From the NCBI GenBank assembly GCA_030653435.1, contig JAURZI010000111.1, positions 124,001-188,000 on the forward strand: a DNA stretch of 64,000 bases. The letters are read 5' to 3'. Origin of the DNA: Methylovulum sp. (GTDB lineage: Bacteria > Pseudomonadota > Gammaproteobacteria > Methylococcales > Methylomonadaceae). The notes beneath the pieces are model-generated. The model saw only the letters and a list, made by a program, of their open reading frames with translations. It made no database searches and had not been told where the DNA came from. The position numbers and the translations under genes were made by a program. Shown here piece by piece: positions 34,788 to 44,305 of this stretch. Position 1 is the first letter of the stretch. Every line of letters begins with the position of its first letter.

Positions 34788-36347
34788 ATGAGCAGCCCAC
34801 CACTTTCTGATGTCACCCCCATTTTTTTCTTGCAAACCTTTATTCTGGAATTGATGCACGCCAGCGAACAACAAGGACAAAAGCACTGCGAGCAATTGAT
34901 TGAACATATCGCCAAAACCGCCGGCTGTTTTTTTGAACAAACCTACCGCGAAGACACTGGGCACAACGACCCGCTTGCCTATGACCGTTATATCGAACTC
35001 ATTCTCGGTTTGAAAAATAGCATTGGCGGCAAGTTTTCCCTGGCTTCCAGTACCCCCGACTGTATCACCGTCACCAACACCTGCTGCCCGTTTGGTGAAC
35101 AAGTGAGCAACTTTCCCGAACTGTGCCGGATGACCTCCAGTGTGTTTGGTGGCATTGCCGCGCGAAATTTTGGCTATGCCAAAGTTGAAATCAAGAAAAG
35201 CATCGCCCGCCATGACGGCGGTTGCGAAGTCTGTATCTACACCAATCGCGCGGCGGCTACAGGCCATCCGGGTATGGAATACACCGACACTACGCCAGTT
35301 AAAGTCACGCAAGATATGGATGATTTGCACTCGCGTATTGAGGCCAGTATGCAGCAACTCTGGCAGAAACAAAGCCCCAACACCGCGAAAAAAAAACCCT
35401 CGCCTGCGATCATTGCCAAATCGCCGACTATGCAGAAAATCCTGCAATCCATAGAAGTGATTGCGCCAACCTCGGCAACGGTGCTCATCCAAGGCCAAAC
35501 GGGAGTCGGTAAGGAACTGATCGCCAAGGCGATACACGCCATGAGCGGACGCTGCCAAAAACCCTTTATCGCCATCAATTGCGGAGCCATTCCTGAAAGC
35601 CTGATTGAAAGCGCATTGTTCGGCCATGAAAAAGGTGCGTTTACAGGCGCAATTGAAGTGCATCAAGGTTATTTTGAACGTGCCGAAGGCGGGACGTTGT
35701 TTCTCGATGAAGTGGATACCTTATCGCCAGCGGCACAAACCCGCTTGTTACGCGTGCTACAAGAAGGCGAATTGGAGCGGGTCGGCGGCAAACAGACCTT
35801 GCCTGTCGATTTACGCATCATTTCCGCGACCAACCAACAATTGGAAGAATTGGTCAGTCTAGGCAACTTCCGCAAAGATTTGTATTTCCGCCTCAATGTC
35901 ATCCGTTTAGGCATCCCTCCTCTGCGCGAACGCCCGGAAGATTTGCCCTTTTTAGTGCAACACATCATCCAAAGCCTGAACAAAAAACACAACAAACAAG
36001 TAGGAACGGTCAGCCGCGACGTCATGCAGAAAATCCGCAATTACACCTGGCCCGGCAATGTCCGCGAATTGGAGAATATATTGGAGCGCAGTATTTTATT
36101 TACCCAAGGCAAGGAAATGACGGTATTGGATATGGAGCTTCCCGACGCAAAATCTTGCCTTGAAAACTGGAAAGGCATCAAAGAGCAAGCCATCAGCAAC
36201 GTTGAGCGGGCATTCCTTGAAAACGCCTTAACACAGCATCAGGGCGATATAAAAAAAATCGCTGTTGACATGAATATAAGTACCCGTGCAGTTTACGGAA
36301 AACTGAAAAAATACAGCATCAAGTTAACTCATTACCGCGAAGGTTGA
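34788..36347 (+). CDS. Sigma-54-dependent transcriptional activator with Cys-rich sensory domain
   Basis: 519 residues. The N-terminal 190 residues form a sensory domain with a cysteine-rich core (NTCCPFGEQV, ELCRMT, GGCEVCIY) and AARNFGYAKVEI, resembling the MetOD1-type domain; metal, cluster or redox sensing is plausible but inferred. A central AAA+ domain has Walker A GQTGVGKE, the sigma-54-contacting loop GAFTGA, Walker B GTLFLDEVD and the WPGNVRELEN motif. A Fis-type helix-turn-helix ends the protein. It is divergent from the methyltransferase operon and probably activates it. Confidence 0.92.
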   Translation: MSSPPLSDVTPIFFLQTFILELMHASEQQGQKHCEQLIEHIAKTAGCFFEQTYREDTGHNDPLAYDRYIELILGLKNSIGGKFSLASSTPDCITVTNTCCPFGEQVSNFPELCRMTSSVFGGIAARNFGYAKVEIKKSIARHDGGCEVCIYTNRAAATGHPGMEYTDTTPVKVTQDMDDLHSRIEASMQQLWQKQSPNTAKKKPSPAIIAKSPTMQKILQSIEVIAPTSATVLIQGQTGVGKELIAKAIHAMSGRCQKPFIAINCGAIPESLIESALFGHEKGAFTGAIEVHQGYFERAEGGTLFLDEVDTLSPAAQTRLLRVLQEGELERVGGKQTLPVDLRIISATNQQLEELVSLGNFRKDLYFRLNVIRLGIPPLRERPEDLPFLVQHIIQSLNKKHNKQVGTVSRDVMQKIRNYTWPGNVRELENILERSILFTQGKEMTVLDMELPDAKSCLENWKGIKEQAISNVERAFLENALTQHQGDIKKIAVDMNISTRAVYGKLKKYSIKLTHYREG

Positions 36348-36765
36348 TGAGTCTGTTTTGGCATAATGAGTCCAAAAACAAACGGCTCTCAACGAAAACA
36401 GCGTTGACGGGATGATGCCGAAGATAAAACCCCACGCCAGACAGGAAAAAATCGGATCAGGCACGATCATCATCGAACCCGGCACCGCTGATGCCGTCAT
36501 CAAAAATATCGGGTTCAAGAGCGTTGCGCCCGCTTCGACTATTGCATCCGCCAAGCTGATCACTGGATTGTTCACGACTGTGCTAGGTGATGACCTGTAT
36601 TGCCACGAGCCGTTTTCCGGGCGTTACTGTCCAAAGGTTTTGAGCTTATCCTGGTTTTATAACCCGGAAAGCCCAATTGTTCGTCTTCCCACCCCCAAAA
36701 AACGTAAATAGGGTAGCTTGCGGTCATAATGAAAAGAGCTGTCCTGCATTAGTCGGAGCTCAGCC
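36348..36765. other. 418-base region with no supported gene
   Basis: Two overlapping antiparallel frames (plus 36412-36711, 99 codons; minus 36324-36575, 83 codons) are open, but neither has a recognisable motif or ribosome site; the minus frame also overlaps the activator stop. The region may contain a short lineage-specific gene or debris. Confidence 0.4.
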
Positions 36766-37206
36766 CTAATGCCTGCCACGGCGATGGTATTTATGATTGT
36801 GGGGCGCAGGGGGTAAGCCAATGTAAGGATTGATGAGCAGCGGCTGATTGACAATGACAGGGCGTTTTGCCGCTTCCGCCAATTCTTCTTGCGCTTTTGC
36901 ACTACGGTTTAGCGCATCAATGGCAGCTTGCCTGTCTGCCGCTTCTTGCCGCTCCTGTTCGGCCTTGCGTGTTGCGGCTTCTTTAGCGGCAAGCTCAGCT
37001 TGCCAGGTTTTTAATTTGGCTTCCGCTTCGGCAACCTTGGCGGGGTCTGGCTTTTGTATGGCTATGGCTTGTTGGTTGACAGCGCCGGCAGGGCAGGGCG
37101 CATTTTGATAAATGGTTTTTTGTCCCGGAATCTGGCATTTAACAACGTCGGCCTGGGCCGGAACAAGCGTTGCCGCCAAGCCTATCAAGATGATGTATTT
37201 CATCAC
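36766..37206 (-). CDS. DUF4124 domain secreted protein
   Basis: 146 residues. Signal peptide to about residue 19, then a DUF4124 domain (DVVKCQIPGQKTIYQNAPCPAG: the KC...YQ..PC pattern), then an alanine/glutamate-rich coiled coil (about 55-115), and a His/Pro-rich end. DUF4124 proteins are common periplasmic proteins of unknown function. It starts 9 bases after the stop of the next upstream secreted protein gene and is likely cotranscribed with it. Confidence 0.85.
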   Translation of the reverse strand: MMKYIILIGLAATLVPAQADVVKCQIPGQKTIYQNAPCPAGAVNQQAIAIQKPDPAKVAEAEAKLKTWQAELAAKEAATRKAEQERQEAADRQAAIDALNRSAKAQEELAEAAKRPVIVNQPLLINPYIGLPPAPHNHKYHRRGRH

Positions 37207-37215
37207 TTGCCTCTC

Positions 37216-38337
37216 TCATGGTTTAAGGCTGGAGCCTTTAGCCGTCGCCTGTTCTTGTTGTCCGGCAATCAAAATCCGCGCCAGCCTTCGTAATCCGTCG
37301 GACGAAATCTCAATGCCGAACGGTGCGCCTAGGGTTTCCAGTTGATAAATGATGTCGGTAGCCGCTATGAAGGTCATGTAGCGCAAGCTTTGGACTTCCG
37401 GCAACTGTTTTGCCAGCGTGTGCAATTGCGGTGCCAAGCGTTCCCATGTCGTCATAAAAAAGCTTCGTACCGGATCTTCACCCTTGGTGTCATGCTCTTT
37501 TAAGCCGGCCTGAAATGCGCTACGGGATTCCAGCAGGATTTCTGTCAGCGTGTCGCGTAGTTCCTGGGATTGCGTATCATCGGATGCCTGCTGTATAGCG
37601 TTGCTTAAAAAAGTGTCCCATTGCTGCCATGCCGCTTGCCATTGTTGTTGTTCTGCTGCGCTGAACGCCGGGCTAGGCTGTTGAGTCACGGCCTTAATAG
37701 GCGCATCGAAGCTGAGCAGGATGGCAACGCCGTCATCACCGGCGCTGGCGCTGCTGAACACCAGGCTGTCCAGCATAGCTTTAATGTCCGCCAGGTTTTC
37801 TTCAGGTAAAAACTGCGTTACCGTGCGCTCCATGTCGCCGCGCGATTCATGCAGGTCTATTTTGACAGCGGCAAGCTTGGGTTCGGCCACACGTTGGAGT
37901 AATTCCCGCAATTTATCAATCGCCAATTGACGGCCTTGCCGGTCGTAAGCGATAGCTTTAGTGACCGGTAAGCTCAAAATCTTGTGGTCGGCGCTTAGCG
38001 TCGGTTGTTGCCAGGTTTCCAAGATGCCGCCCCATTTCAAAACGGTAATACATTGTCCGCCAAACTGGGTTCCGAATTGTGCCTGGACATCGTTCAACAG
38101 CTGGATTTGGCCTTTTTGGCCGCTGATTTTAAGATTGGACAGCGTTAAAAAACTGCATCCATGCTTGTCGTTCCACAGTTCGGCAGATTGATTGGTCCCG
38201 GTATACAATTGTGTGGTGACGGCTTTTTTAATCAGGCTGTAATCAAGCCGCACCGGCAGTTCGAAGGTATTGGCCGTGCCGATTTTGGCTGTCATCATCA
38301 GTAGGCCAAAGGCCGCGACCGCGATATATTTTTTCAT
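37216..38337 (-). CDS. Hypothetical secreted protein, 373 residues
   Basis: A signal peptide (about 1-22, ending AKIGTA-NTF) precedes a mixed alpha/beta protein. I do not recognise the family. Notable stretches are ELPVRLDYSLIKKAV near the start, LQVRGRQ-like AYDRQGRQLAIDKLRELLQRV, and long helices in the C-terminal half. The general pattern, beginning with binding of two beta-strand arches around KWGGILETWQQP, recalls lipid-binding tubular proteins, but that is speculation. It precedes the DUF4124 gene by 9 bases. Confidence 0.7.
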   Translation of the reverse strand: MKKYIAVAAFGLLMMTAKIGTANTFELPVRLDYSLIKKAVTTQLYTGTNQSAELWNDKHGCSFLTLSNLKISGQKGQIQLLNDVQAQFGTQFGGQCITVLKWGGILETWQQPTLSADHKILSLPVTKAIAYDRQGRQLAIDKLRELLQRVAEPKLAAVKIDLHESRGDMERTVTQFLPEENLADIKAMLDSLVFSSASAGDDGVAILLSFDAPIKAVTQQPSPAFSAAEQQQWQAAWQQWDTFLSNAIQQASDDTQSQELRDTLTEILLESRSAFQAGLKEHDTKGEDPVRSFFMTTWERLAPQLHTLAKQLPEVQSLRYMTFIAATDIIYQLETLGAPFGIEISSDGLRRLARILIAGQQEQATAKGSSLKP

Positions 38338-38719
38338 GTATGGCTCCTGTGTAGGGCATGCCGGATGGCTTGCTCCGGCTGTATGGGCAGTAAATGCAGC
38401 TTATCATAGCACCGCACACTGTAGCGGTCTTGCATAGCGGCAGGAATGGGCAAAGCGGGGAACTGTTGCATAACAAAAGTGAATGTTGCTGAATAAACAG
38501 AACCCAAATAACCCGGAAAATTGCCGGGGCTCATTTGACAAGCCGGCTGTTTAAAACGCCTTTCAGGCTATGGCAACAAGAAACCTGTTAAGATGCCGGG
38601 CATTCGGACATCAGCAAGTAACGCGGGTAACAGGATATAGAGCTTGGGCGTTATTTCTGATGCTTGTTAAATTGTTTCATGCCAAAATATGCGCCATTTT
38701 ACGCACCAGTCGAGAAGTT
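38338..38719. other. 382-base intergenic region, no gene seen
   Basis: It separates divergent genes for a secreted protein and rimK. A short hairpin CCCGG-N7-CCGGG lies at 38512-38528. The rimK frame stays open through 38570 but the upstream part lacks RimK similarity and is treated as untranslated. Confidence 0.4.
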
Positions 38720-39652
38720 ATGAAAATTGCTATTTTATCGCGCAACCCCAGATTATATTCAACCACTCGGCTGGTTGAAGCAGCAGAAGCCCGAGGCCAT
38801 GAAGTACGGGTACTGGATGTGCTGCGATGTTATATGAACATTACTTCGCACAACCCCTCCATCCATTATCGGGGGGAAGATCTGACCGGATTCGATGCCG
38901 TTATCCCCCGCATAGGCGCTTCAGTCACTTTTTACGGGACCGCCGTATTAAGGCAGTTTGAAATGATGAACGTTCTTCCCCTAAACGAATCTGTCGCCAT
39001 ATCGCGCTCACGCGACAAATTACGCTCTACCCAATTGCTGGCAAGAAAAGGCATTGGTTTACCGGTGACCGGCTTCGCCAATAACCCTGACGATATTACC
39101 GACTTAATCGAGCAAGTCGGCGGCGCACCGCTGGTGATTAAATTACTGGAAGGCACGCAGGGAATAGGCGTGGTGTTGGCAGAAACCCATAATGCCGCCG
39201 AAAGTGTCATACAGGCATTTATGGGTCTGAAAGCCAATATCATGGTGCAGGAATTTATCAAAGAAGCGGGCGGCAGTGATATCCGCTGCTTTGTGGTTGG
39301 CGACAAAGTGGTTGCCGCCATGAAACGGCAAGGCGCAGACGGCGAGTTCCGTTCCAATTTACATCGCGGCGGCTCTGCCACGCTGATACGTTTGACGCCT
39401 GAAGAACGCTCCACGGCAGTGCGGGCGGCAAAAATAATGGGTCTGAATGTCTGCGGTGTTGATATGCTGCGCTCCAATCACGGCCCGGTTATTATGGAAG
39501 TCAACTCATCGCCGGGGTTAAGGGGCATAGAAGCCGCCAGCGGGAAAGATATAGCGGATATGATTATCCAATTTATTGAAAAGCGCTTTGAAACCCTGGA
39601 AACCGTTAAAGATAAATCGTCGTCCAAAACACGCACGCGCGGCAAAGGGTAG
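38720..39652 (+). CDS. rimK: RimK-type ATP-grasp glutamate ligase
   Basis: 310 residues from the ATG at 38720, which begins the conserved [10 protein letters not shown]; the 50 extra upstream codons are not RimK-like. RimK adds glutamates to the C-terminus of ribosomal protein S6. ATP-grasp features are [37 protein letters not shown], and the metal-binding [15 protein letters not shown]. The C-terminal 25 residues are a short basic tail ([12 protein letters not shown]) beyond the typical RimK end. Upstream GAGAAG can serve as ribosome site. Confidence 0.92.
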   Translation: MKIAILSRNPRLYSTTRLVEAAEARGHEVRVLDVLRCYMNITSHNPSIHYRGEDLTGFDAVIPRIGASVTFYGTAVLRQFEMMNVLPLNESVAISRSRDKLRSTQLLARKGIGLPVTGFANNPDDITDLIEQVGGAPLVIKLLEGTQGIGVVLAETHNAAESVIQAFMGLKANIMVQEFIKEAGGSDIRCFVVGDKVVAAMKRQGADGEFRSNLHRGGSATLIRLTPEERSTAVRAAKIMGLNVCGVDMLRSNHGPVIMEVNSSPGLRGIEAASGKDIADMIIQFIEKRFETLETVKDKSSSKTRTRGKG

Positions 39653-39933
39653 GCCGGTGTCTCGCAGTGTAATCTTAGGCGCCCCCATTTCATCGTTACT
39701 TAAAGCGCTGACAAGGCTAATGACCGGCTCTGGATGATAACCGCCAATGTTCCCTGCCGTCAGGATGATTTTTCAATCTACAGCCCCCCCTGCAAGCCTG
39801 GAATAGGGCAATCTGGCGTTAAAACGGGAATTGCGGGAGGGCATCCATTAAGCCCTGTAGCAAGATTGATTTTATGCAATAATGCCAGCCTTTTTCCTCG
39901 TAGAATTCCCACTACACCCCATCAGATAGAACC

Positions 39934-41952
39934 ATGCTAACTAGAAAAGTCCTCGTTACCAGTGCATTGCCTTATGCCAATGGCCCCATCCATTTGGGCC
40001 ATCTGGTTGAATATATTCAAACCGATATTTGGGTGCGCTTTCAAAAACAGCGCGGTGTGCGTTGCTATTATGTGTGCGCGGATGATACGCATGGCACGCC
40101 GATTATGCTCAGAGCAGATAGGGAAGGTATTACGCCGGAAGCATTGATTGAACGGATAGGTAAAGAGCATCTGGCCGATTTTATCGAATTCGGCGTGGCG
40201 TTCGACAATTATCACAGCACCCATTCCGAAGAAAACAAAGTCTTTTCGTCGTTGATCTACACGCGTTTGCGGGATGCCGGGCATATCAGTTCGCGCACAA
40301 TTACCCAGGCTTACGATCCAGTCAAGGAAATGTTCTTGCCGGATCGTTTTATCAAGGGCGAATGCCCCAAATGCGGTGCTAAAGATCAGTACGGCGATAG
40401 CTGTGAAGCTTGCGGCGCGACCTACTCGCCAACCGAACTCAAGAATGCGGTATCGGCGATTTCCGGTGAAAAACCGATAGAAAAAGAATCTGTGCATTAC
40501 TTTTTCAATCTGGCTGACTTTACCGATATGCTCACCGATTGGACGACCGCAGGGCATTTGCAGACCGAAGTCAGCAATAAGCTTGCCGAGTGGCTAGCCG
40601 GCGGCTTGCAGCAATGGGATATTTCCCGTGACGCACCGTATTTCGGTTTTGAAATTCCCGATGCACCGGGCAAGTATTTCTACGTTTGGCTGGATGCGCC
40701 GATCGGTTACATGGCGAGCTTTAAAAATTTGTGCGATAGAGAAGGCTTGGATTTTAACGAGTTCTGGGGGAAAGACAGCGATGCCGAGCTCTATCATTTT
40801 ATCGGCAAAGACATTATCTATTTCCATGCCTTATTCTGGCCGGCAATGCTGCATGGCGCACATTTGCGGACGCCCACCGCCATTTTCGCGCACGGTTTTT
40901 TGACGGTGAACGGCGAAAAAATGTCCAAATCGCGCGGCACCTTTATCACGGCAAGGACTTATCTGGAGCATCTGAACCCCGAATACCTGCGTTATTACTT
41001 CGCAGCCAAACTCGGCGCCGGTGTCGATGATATTGACCTTAATTTCGATGATTTCAGCCAACGCGTCAATTCCGATCTGGTCGGTAAAGTTGTTAATATC
41101 GCCAGCCGATGCAGCGGCTTTATCGCCAAACGCTTTTCCGGATTGTTGTCGGGGCATTGCGCCGAACCCGAATTGTTTGCGGCCTTCATTATCGCCAATG
41201 CCAGTGTTGCCGATTATTTCGAAACCCGCGAATTTGGCAAGGCGATGCGCGAGATCATGGCGTTGGCCGATAAGGCCAATCAGTACATCGATGAGAAAAA
41301 ACCGTGGCTGCTTGCGAAAGAAGAGGGCAAAGAGCAGGAGTTGCATGAAGTTTGCACGATGGGTATCAATCTGTTTCGCTTGTTGGCCGCTTATTTGAAG
41401 CCTGTGCTGCCGGTATTGGCGGGTGCTGCGGAAAGCTTTTTGAACATCGGCCCACAAGCCTGGGTTGCCGATATGCAGCCGTTGTTGAACCATCGGATTA
41501 ACGAATTCAAACCGTTAATGACCCGCGTTGACGCCGACAAAATTACGGCGATAGTCGAGGCTTCCAAGGAAAATCTGGAAAAAACCATCGATGGCCCCAG
41601 AGCAAAACAATTTGAGCCGATAGCCGATACGATAGATTTTAACGACTTCGCCAAGTTGGATTTACGTATCGCCAAAATTACCAAAGCCAGTCATGTTGAG
41701 GGTTCTGATAAATTGCTGCAATTAACCGTCGATATCGGCGATGAAACCCGTAACATTTTTTCCGGCATTAAATCTGCCTATCAACCGGAAGAGTTGGAGG
41801 GACGATTGACGTTAGTGATTGCCAATCTTGCGCCCAGAAAAATGCGTTTTGGCGTGTCGGAAGGCATGGTATTGGCCGCAGGGCCAGGGGAACAGGAGAT
41901 TTGGTTATTAAGTCCTGATGACGGTGCGGTGGCGGGGATGCGGGTTAAGTGA
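39934..41952 (+). CDS. metG: Methionyl-tRNA synthetase
   Basis: 672 residues. HIGH-type motif PIHLGHL at about 18-24, zinc knuckle [18 protein letters not shown] near 145-165, KMSKS at 329-333 (EKMSKSRG), anticodon-binding helical domain, and a C-terminal EMAP-like tRNA-binding domain ([21 protein letters not shown]) that gives dimeric MetRS1. All features are intact. The 281-base gap before it (39653-39933) holds no gene I can support. Confidence 0.97.
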   Translation: MLTRKVLVTSALPYANGPIHLGHLVEYIQTDIWVRFQKQRGVRCYYVCADDTHGTPIMLRADREGITPEALIERIGKEHLADFIEFGVAFDNYHSTHSEENKVFSSLIYTRLRDAGHISSRTITQAYDPVKEMFLPDRFIKGECPKCGAKDQYGDSCEACGATYSPTELKNAVSAISGEKPIEKESVHYFFNLADFTDMLTDWTTAGHLQTEVSNKLAEWLAGGLQQWDISRDAPYFGFEIPDAPGKYFYVWLDAPIGYMASFKNLCDREGLDFNEFWGKDSDAELYHFIGKDIIYFHALFWPAMLHGAHLRTPTAIFAHGFLTVNGEKMSKSRGTFITARTYLEHLNPEYLRYYFAAKLGAGVDDIDLNFDDFSQRVNSDLVGKVVNIASRCSGFIAKRFSGLLSGHCAEPELFAAFIIANASVADYFETREFGKAMREIMALADKANQYIDEKKPWLLAKEEGKEQELHEVCTMGINLFRLLAAYLKPVLPVLAGAAESFLNIGPQAWVADMQPLLNHRINEFKPLMTRVDADKITAIVEASKENLEKTIDGPRAKQFEPIADTIDFNDFAKLDLRIAKITKASHVEGSDKLLQLTVDIGDETRNIFSGIKSAYQPEELEGRLTLVIANLAPRKMRFGVSEGMVLAAGPGEQEIWLLSPDDGAVAGMRVK

Positions 41953-42021
41953 GGCTTATTTGCGACCGGATAAATTATATTTCACACGGGCACAATACGG
42001 CTTTTACAAGCTTTCGTAGAA

Positions 42022-42087
42022 GGTACGCATCGCGTACCTTCTGCATTGATATTTATCATCATTCTATAAAGGTACGCGATGCGTACC
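42022..42087. repeat. Pair of REP-like palindromic units downstream of metG
   Basis: GGTACGCATCGCGTACC (42022-42038) and its exact reverse complement GGTACGCGATGCGTACC (42071-42087) are separated by 32 AT-rich bases. Each unit is itself nearly palindromic. The pair lies between the convergent metG and lipoprotein genes and could act as a bidirectional terminator or REP pair (BIME-like). Confidence 0.8.
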
Positions 42088-42196
42088 CTGCCTAAAAAAC
42101 CGAATTGTGACCGTTCAGAGTATACAGGTGGGCAGCCGTTTTGGGTTGAGGCGGCAACCTTATGAGGCCCGCATTCGGCAGCGGGCCATACCCGCT

Positions 42197-44050
42197 TTAG
42201 TGCAGCTTAGCCAAAAAATCGGGGGCAATCCGGCAGCCGCCAATTTCCGGGTGATCCAGCACATCTTGTTCAAAATCCCGGTAAGCAGGCAACTGAAATG
42301 CAATACGGTTGATTTTTCCGGCGGAAAATTCAAATTCCATCGCTCCGCCTTTGCTGCGCGGACTGCCTTGCTGCGTGGTAAACAATAAAATACCCGTATT
42401 GTTGCCCTGCTGACCAGGCAGCACGCGCGCGCAGCTCAGTTCGTCAACAGCCAGGCCAGAAAATACCCGCACCAGTTGTTGGGCGCTGACAATCAAGCCG
42501 GTTCCCGGAATAGGGGTAGGCGCCACGGGCTCTGCCACCACCGGCGTATTCTGCACGGCAACGGCTGGGGCCGCAGTCGGCGCTGGCTGCAATAATTTTT
42601 CCAGGCCGAAATCACCTAAATGATTTTGTAGCAATACCGTGCCATCGCCATTGCTTGCGGTGTTGAGCAAGGGAAATATCTGGTTTTCCATTTCTGTTTT
42701 GTTGGGGTTTTTAAGTACGGCAACCAATTGCCGCTCTATAGATTTTAGCGGCATAAAAAACTGTTCTTTTTTCTGGCTGGTATCGCCCATTTGCACCCAA
42801 TCAGCTTCGGTGTTGACAGGCAATCCCATGATTTTCATAACGGCGTAATCGTCAGCAGCAAGACAGTCGCCGAAACTTTTACTGCGATATTGTTGCAGGG
42901 TTTTCAGGCTAAGCTCATCACCCAGGACTTTTTGCGCGGGAATATTGTAGTTTTTCCAGTCGCTGTTATTGGCCAAAAAATAATAAATAAAGGCATTGCG
43001 GTCAAACTTATTGAACCCCAAGTCTTTCATGACGATTTTCAATTTCCGGCAATTGCTTTGTACGTCGTTGTAATTATTCCAGTCCGGTTTTAGCGTGGGT
43101 TTTTCAGGATGTTTTGACTGCTCGATGAGTTGTTGTAAATTAATGTCTCCAGTCGCCGATTTTACCGGCGAGTAACTGATTTCATTCAGCGATAGATCCC
43201 GCGCATCCGGTATGCCGTTCGCTTGCGTTTTAAGCAGCAAGGATGGGGTTATGCTGGGGTAAATCTTTAATTCACCCAGCGGTTTGGGATCGTCGCCCAT
43301 GATATTGATACCGCCTTCGGCAACCGCGTAGACCTTAAATACCGTTTCATTCAGCGTACCGCTTTTATCCGCATAACTGATCATTGCCGGTAGTGAATGG
43401 GATTCCGTGCTGTGGTTGGCTGACGGCGTTGCCTGGGGTTGAGAGTTGTTGCCCAACCATTGCCCGGCAAATTGCCCCATAACAGCAACGCCCATACCCA
43501 CTCCGGTAAACGCCAATAAGCTGCTGGCTGCCGTGGCTTTGCTGACTAGGCCTGAGACATCCACGTCGCTGTTCGCACTGGAATAAAAACTATAGTCAAC
43601 CTGGGTTTCTTTGCCTGAGTCCAGCCGCATCCACGGGGTCAGGTTCAACTTTTTGGCGTCGAACTTGAACGTGCATTGTCCTGTGGTCGCCTGATAAGAA
43701 AAACCGACCGCTTCGTTATTAAATTTAAGGCTGTTATTGCGGATATTGAAAATTAGCGCTGAAGACAAATCACTTTTGCCATAAGACGGTATCACGCTGT
43801 TGCAACCGCCAGTTGACGCATTGTCGCCCTTAAAATCAAACTCGGAAATGAGCCGTACATAATAATCGTCACCATCAATAGACTGGAAGCCTGGCAAGGC
43901 CTGAAAAGGATGGGCTTTGGTGGATTGCTCGGCCTGGGCGGCATCGGCAGCGGGGTAATTGATGGCGACTTGCCGGGTTGGGGTGCATCCCATAAACAGC
44001 GCACTGGTTAATAGGCTAAATTTAAAAATCAAACGGTAACAAATCGGCAT
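42197..44050 (-). CDS. Hypothetical lipoprotein, 617 residues
   Basis: The signal peptide ends in a lipobox, LFMGC, giving a lipidated cysteine at about residue 22. The mature protein has an N-terminal beta-rich part with paired cysteines (GGCNSVIP, GQCTFKF), a short hydrophobic glycine/alanine segment near 185-205 (FTGVGMGVAVMGQFAG), an alpha-helical middle part with KFDRNAFIYYFLAN, a Pro/Ala/Val linker near 505-525 and a C-terminal beta domain with two more cysteines. I recognise no family. It appears monocistronic and may be a large envelope protein specific to methanotrophs or relatives. Confidence 0.75.
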   Translation of the reverse strand: MPICYRLIFKFSLLTSALFMGCTPTRQVAINYPAADAAQAEQSTKAHPFQALPGFQSIDGDDYYVRLISEFDFKGDNASTGGCNSVIPSYGKSDLSSALIFNIRNNSLKFNNEAVGFSYQATTGQCTFKFDAKKLNLTPWMRLDSGKETQVDYSFYSSANSDVDVSGLVSKATAASSLLAFTGVGMGVAVMGQFAGQWLGNNSQPQATPSANHSTESHSLPAMISYADKSGTLNETVFKVYAVAEGGINIMGDDPKPLGELKIYPSITPSLLLKTQANGIPDARDLSLNEISYSPVKSATGDINLQQLIEQSKHPEKPTLKPDWNNYNDVQSNCRKLKIVMKDLGFNKFDRNAFIYYFLANNSDWKNYNIPAQKVLGDELSLKTLQQYRSKSFGDCLAADDYAVMKIMGLPVNTEADWVQMGDTSQKKEQFFMPLKSIERQLVAVLKNPNKTEMENQIFPLLNTASNGDGTVLLQNHLGDFGLEKLLQPAPTAAPAVAVQNTPVVAEPVAPTPIPGTGLIVSAQQLVRVFSGLAVDELSCARVLPGQQGNNTGILLFTTQQGSPRSKGGAMEFEFSAGKINRIAFQLPAYRDFEQDVLDHPEIGGCRIAPDFLAKLH

Positions 44051-44152
44051 GTCTTAAACCTTATGCCGTACGTTATACGGCGGCGAGCGAAAAAGATGAA
44101 AATCATAGAGTGTTGCCGCCCCCCCTGTCATGTTTTATTTTTATTTGACCGT

Positions 44153-44220
44153 CATTCATGTTAAGCAGATCAGCAATAGCCCGCAGCTTTTGCTTAATTA
44201 TCGGCAAGTTAACATGAATG
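44153..44220. repeat. Nested inverted repeat upstream of prfB
   Basis: CATTCATGTTAA (44153-44164) and TTAACATGAATG (44209-44220) are perfect 12-base complements; inside, TTAAGCA (44161-44167) pairs with TGCTTAA (44191-44197). The two stems share bases so they are alternatives. The element lies between divergent lipoprotein and prfB genes and could be an operator, attenuator or remnant of an insertion. Confidence 0.6.
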
Positions 44221-44305
44221 CGATAGGGTTATAGTTTATAATTGGTCACTTTTAGTTTTCATCAGCCCAGTTTGGTGTTGATATAGAAGGATGTAGGCCG
44301 CTGTT

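Noticed and set aside
34755-35666. Minus-strand frame of 303 codons opposite the sigma-54 activator
   Set aside because: Antisense to the sensory and AAA+ domains of a clearly real gene; its own product has no motif.
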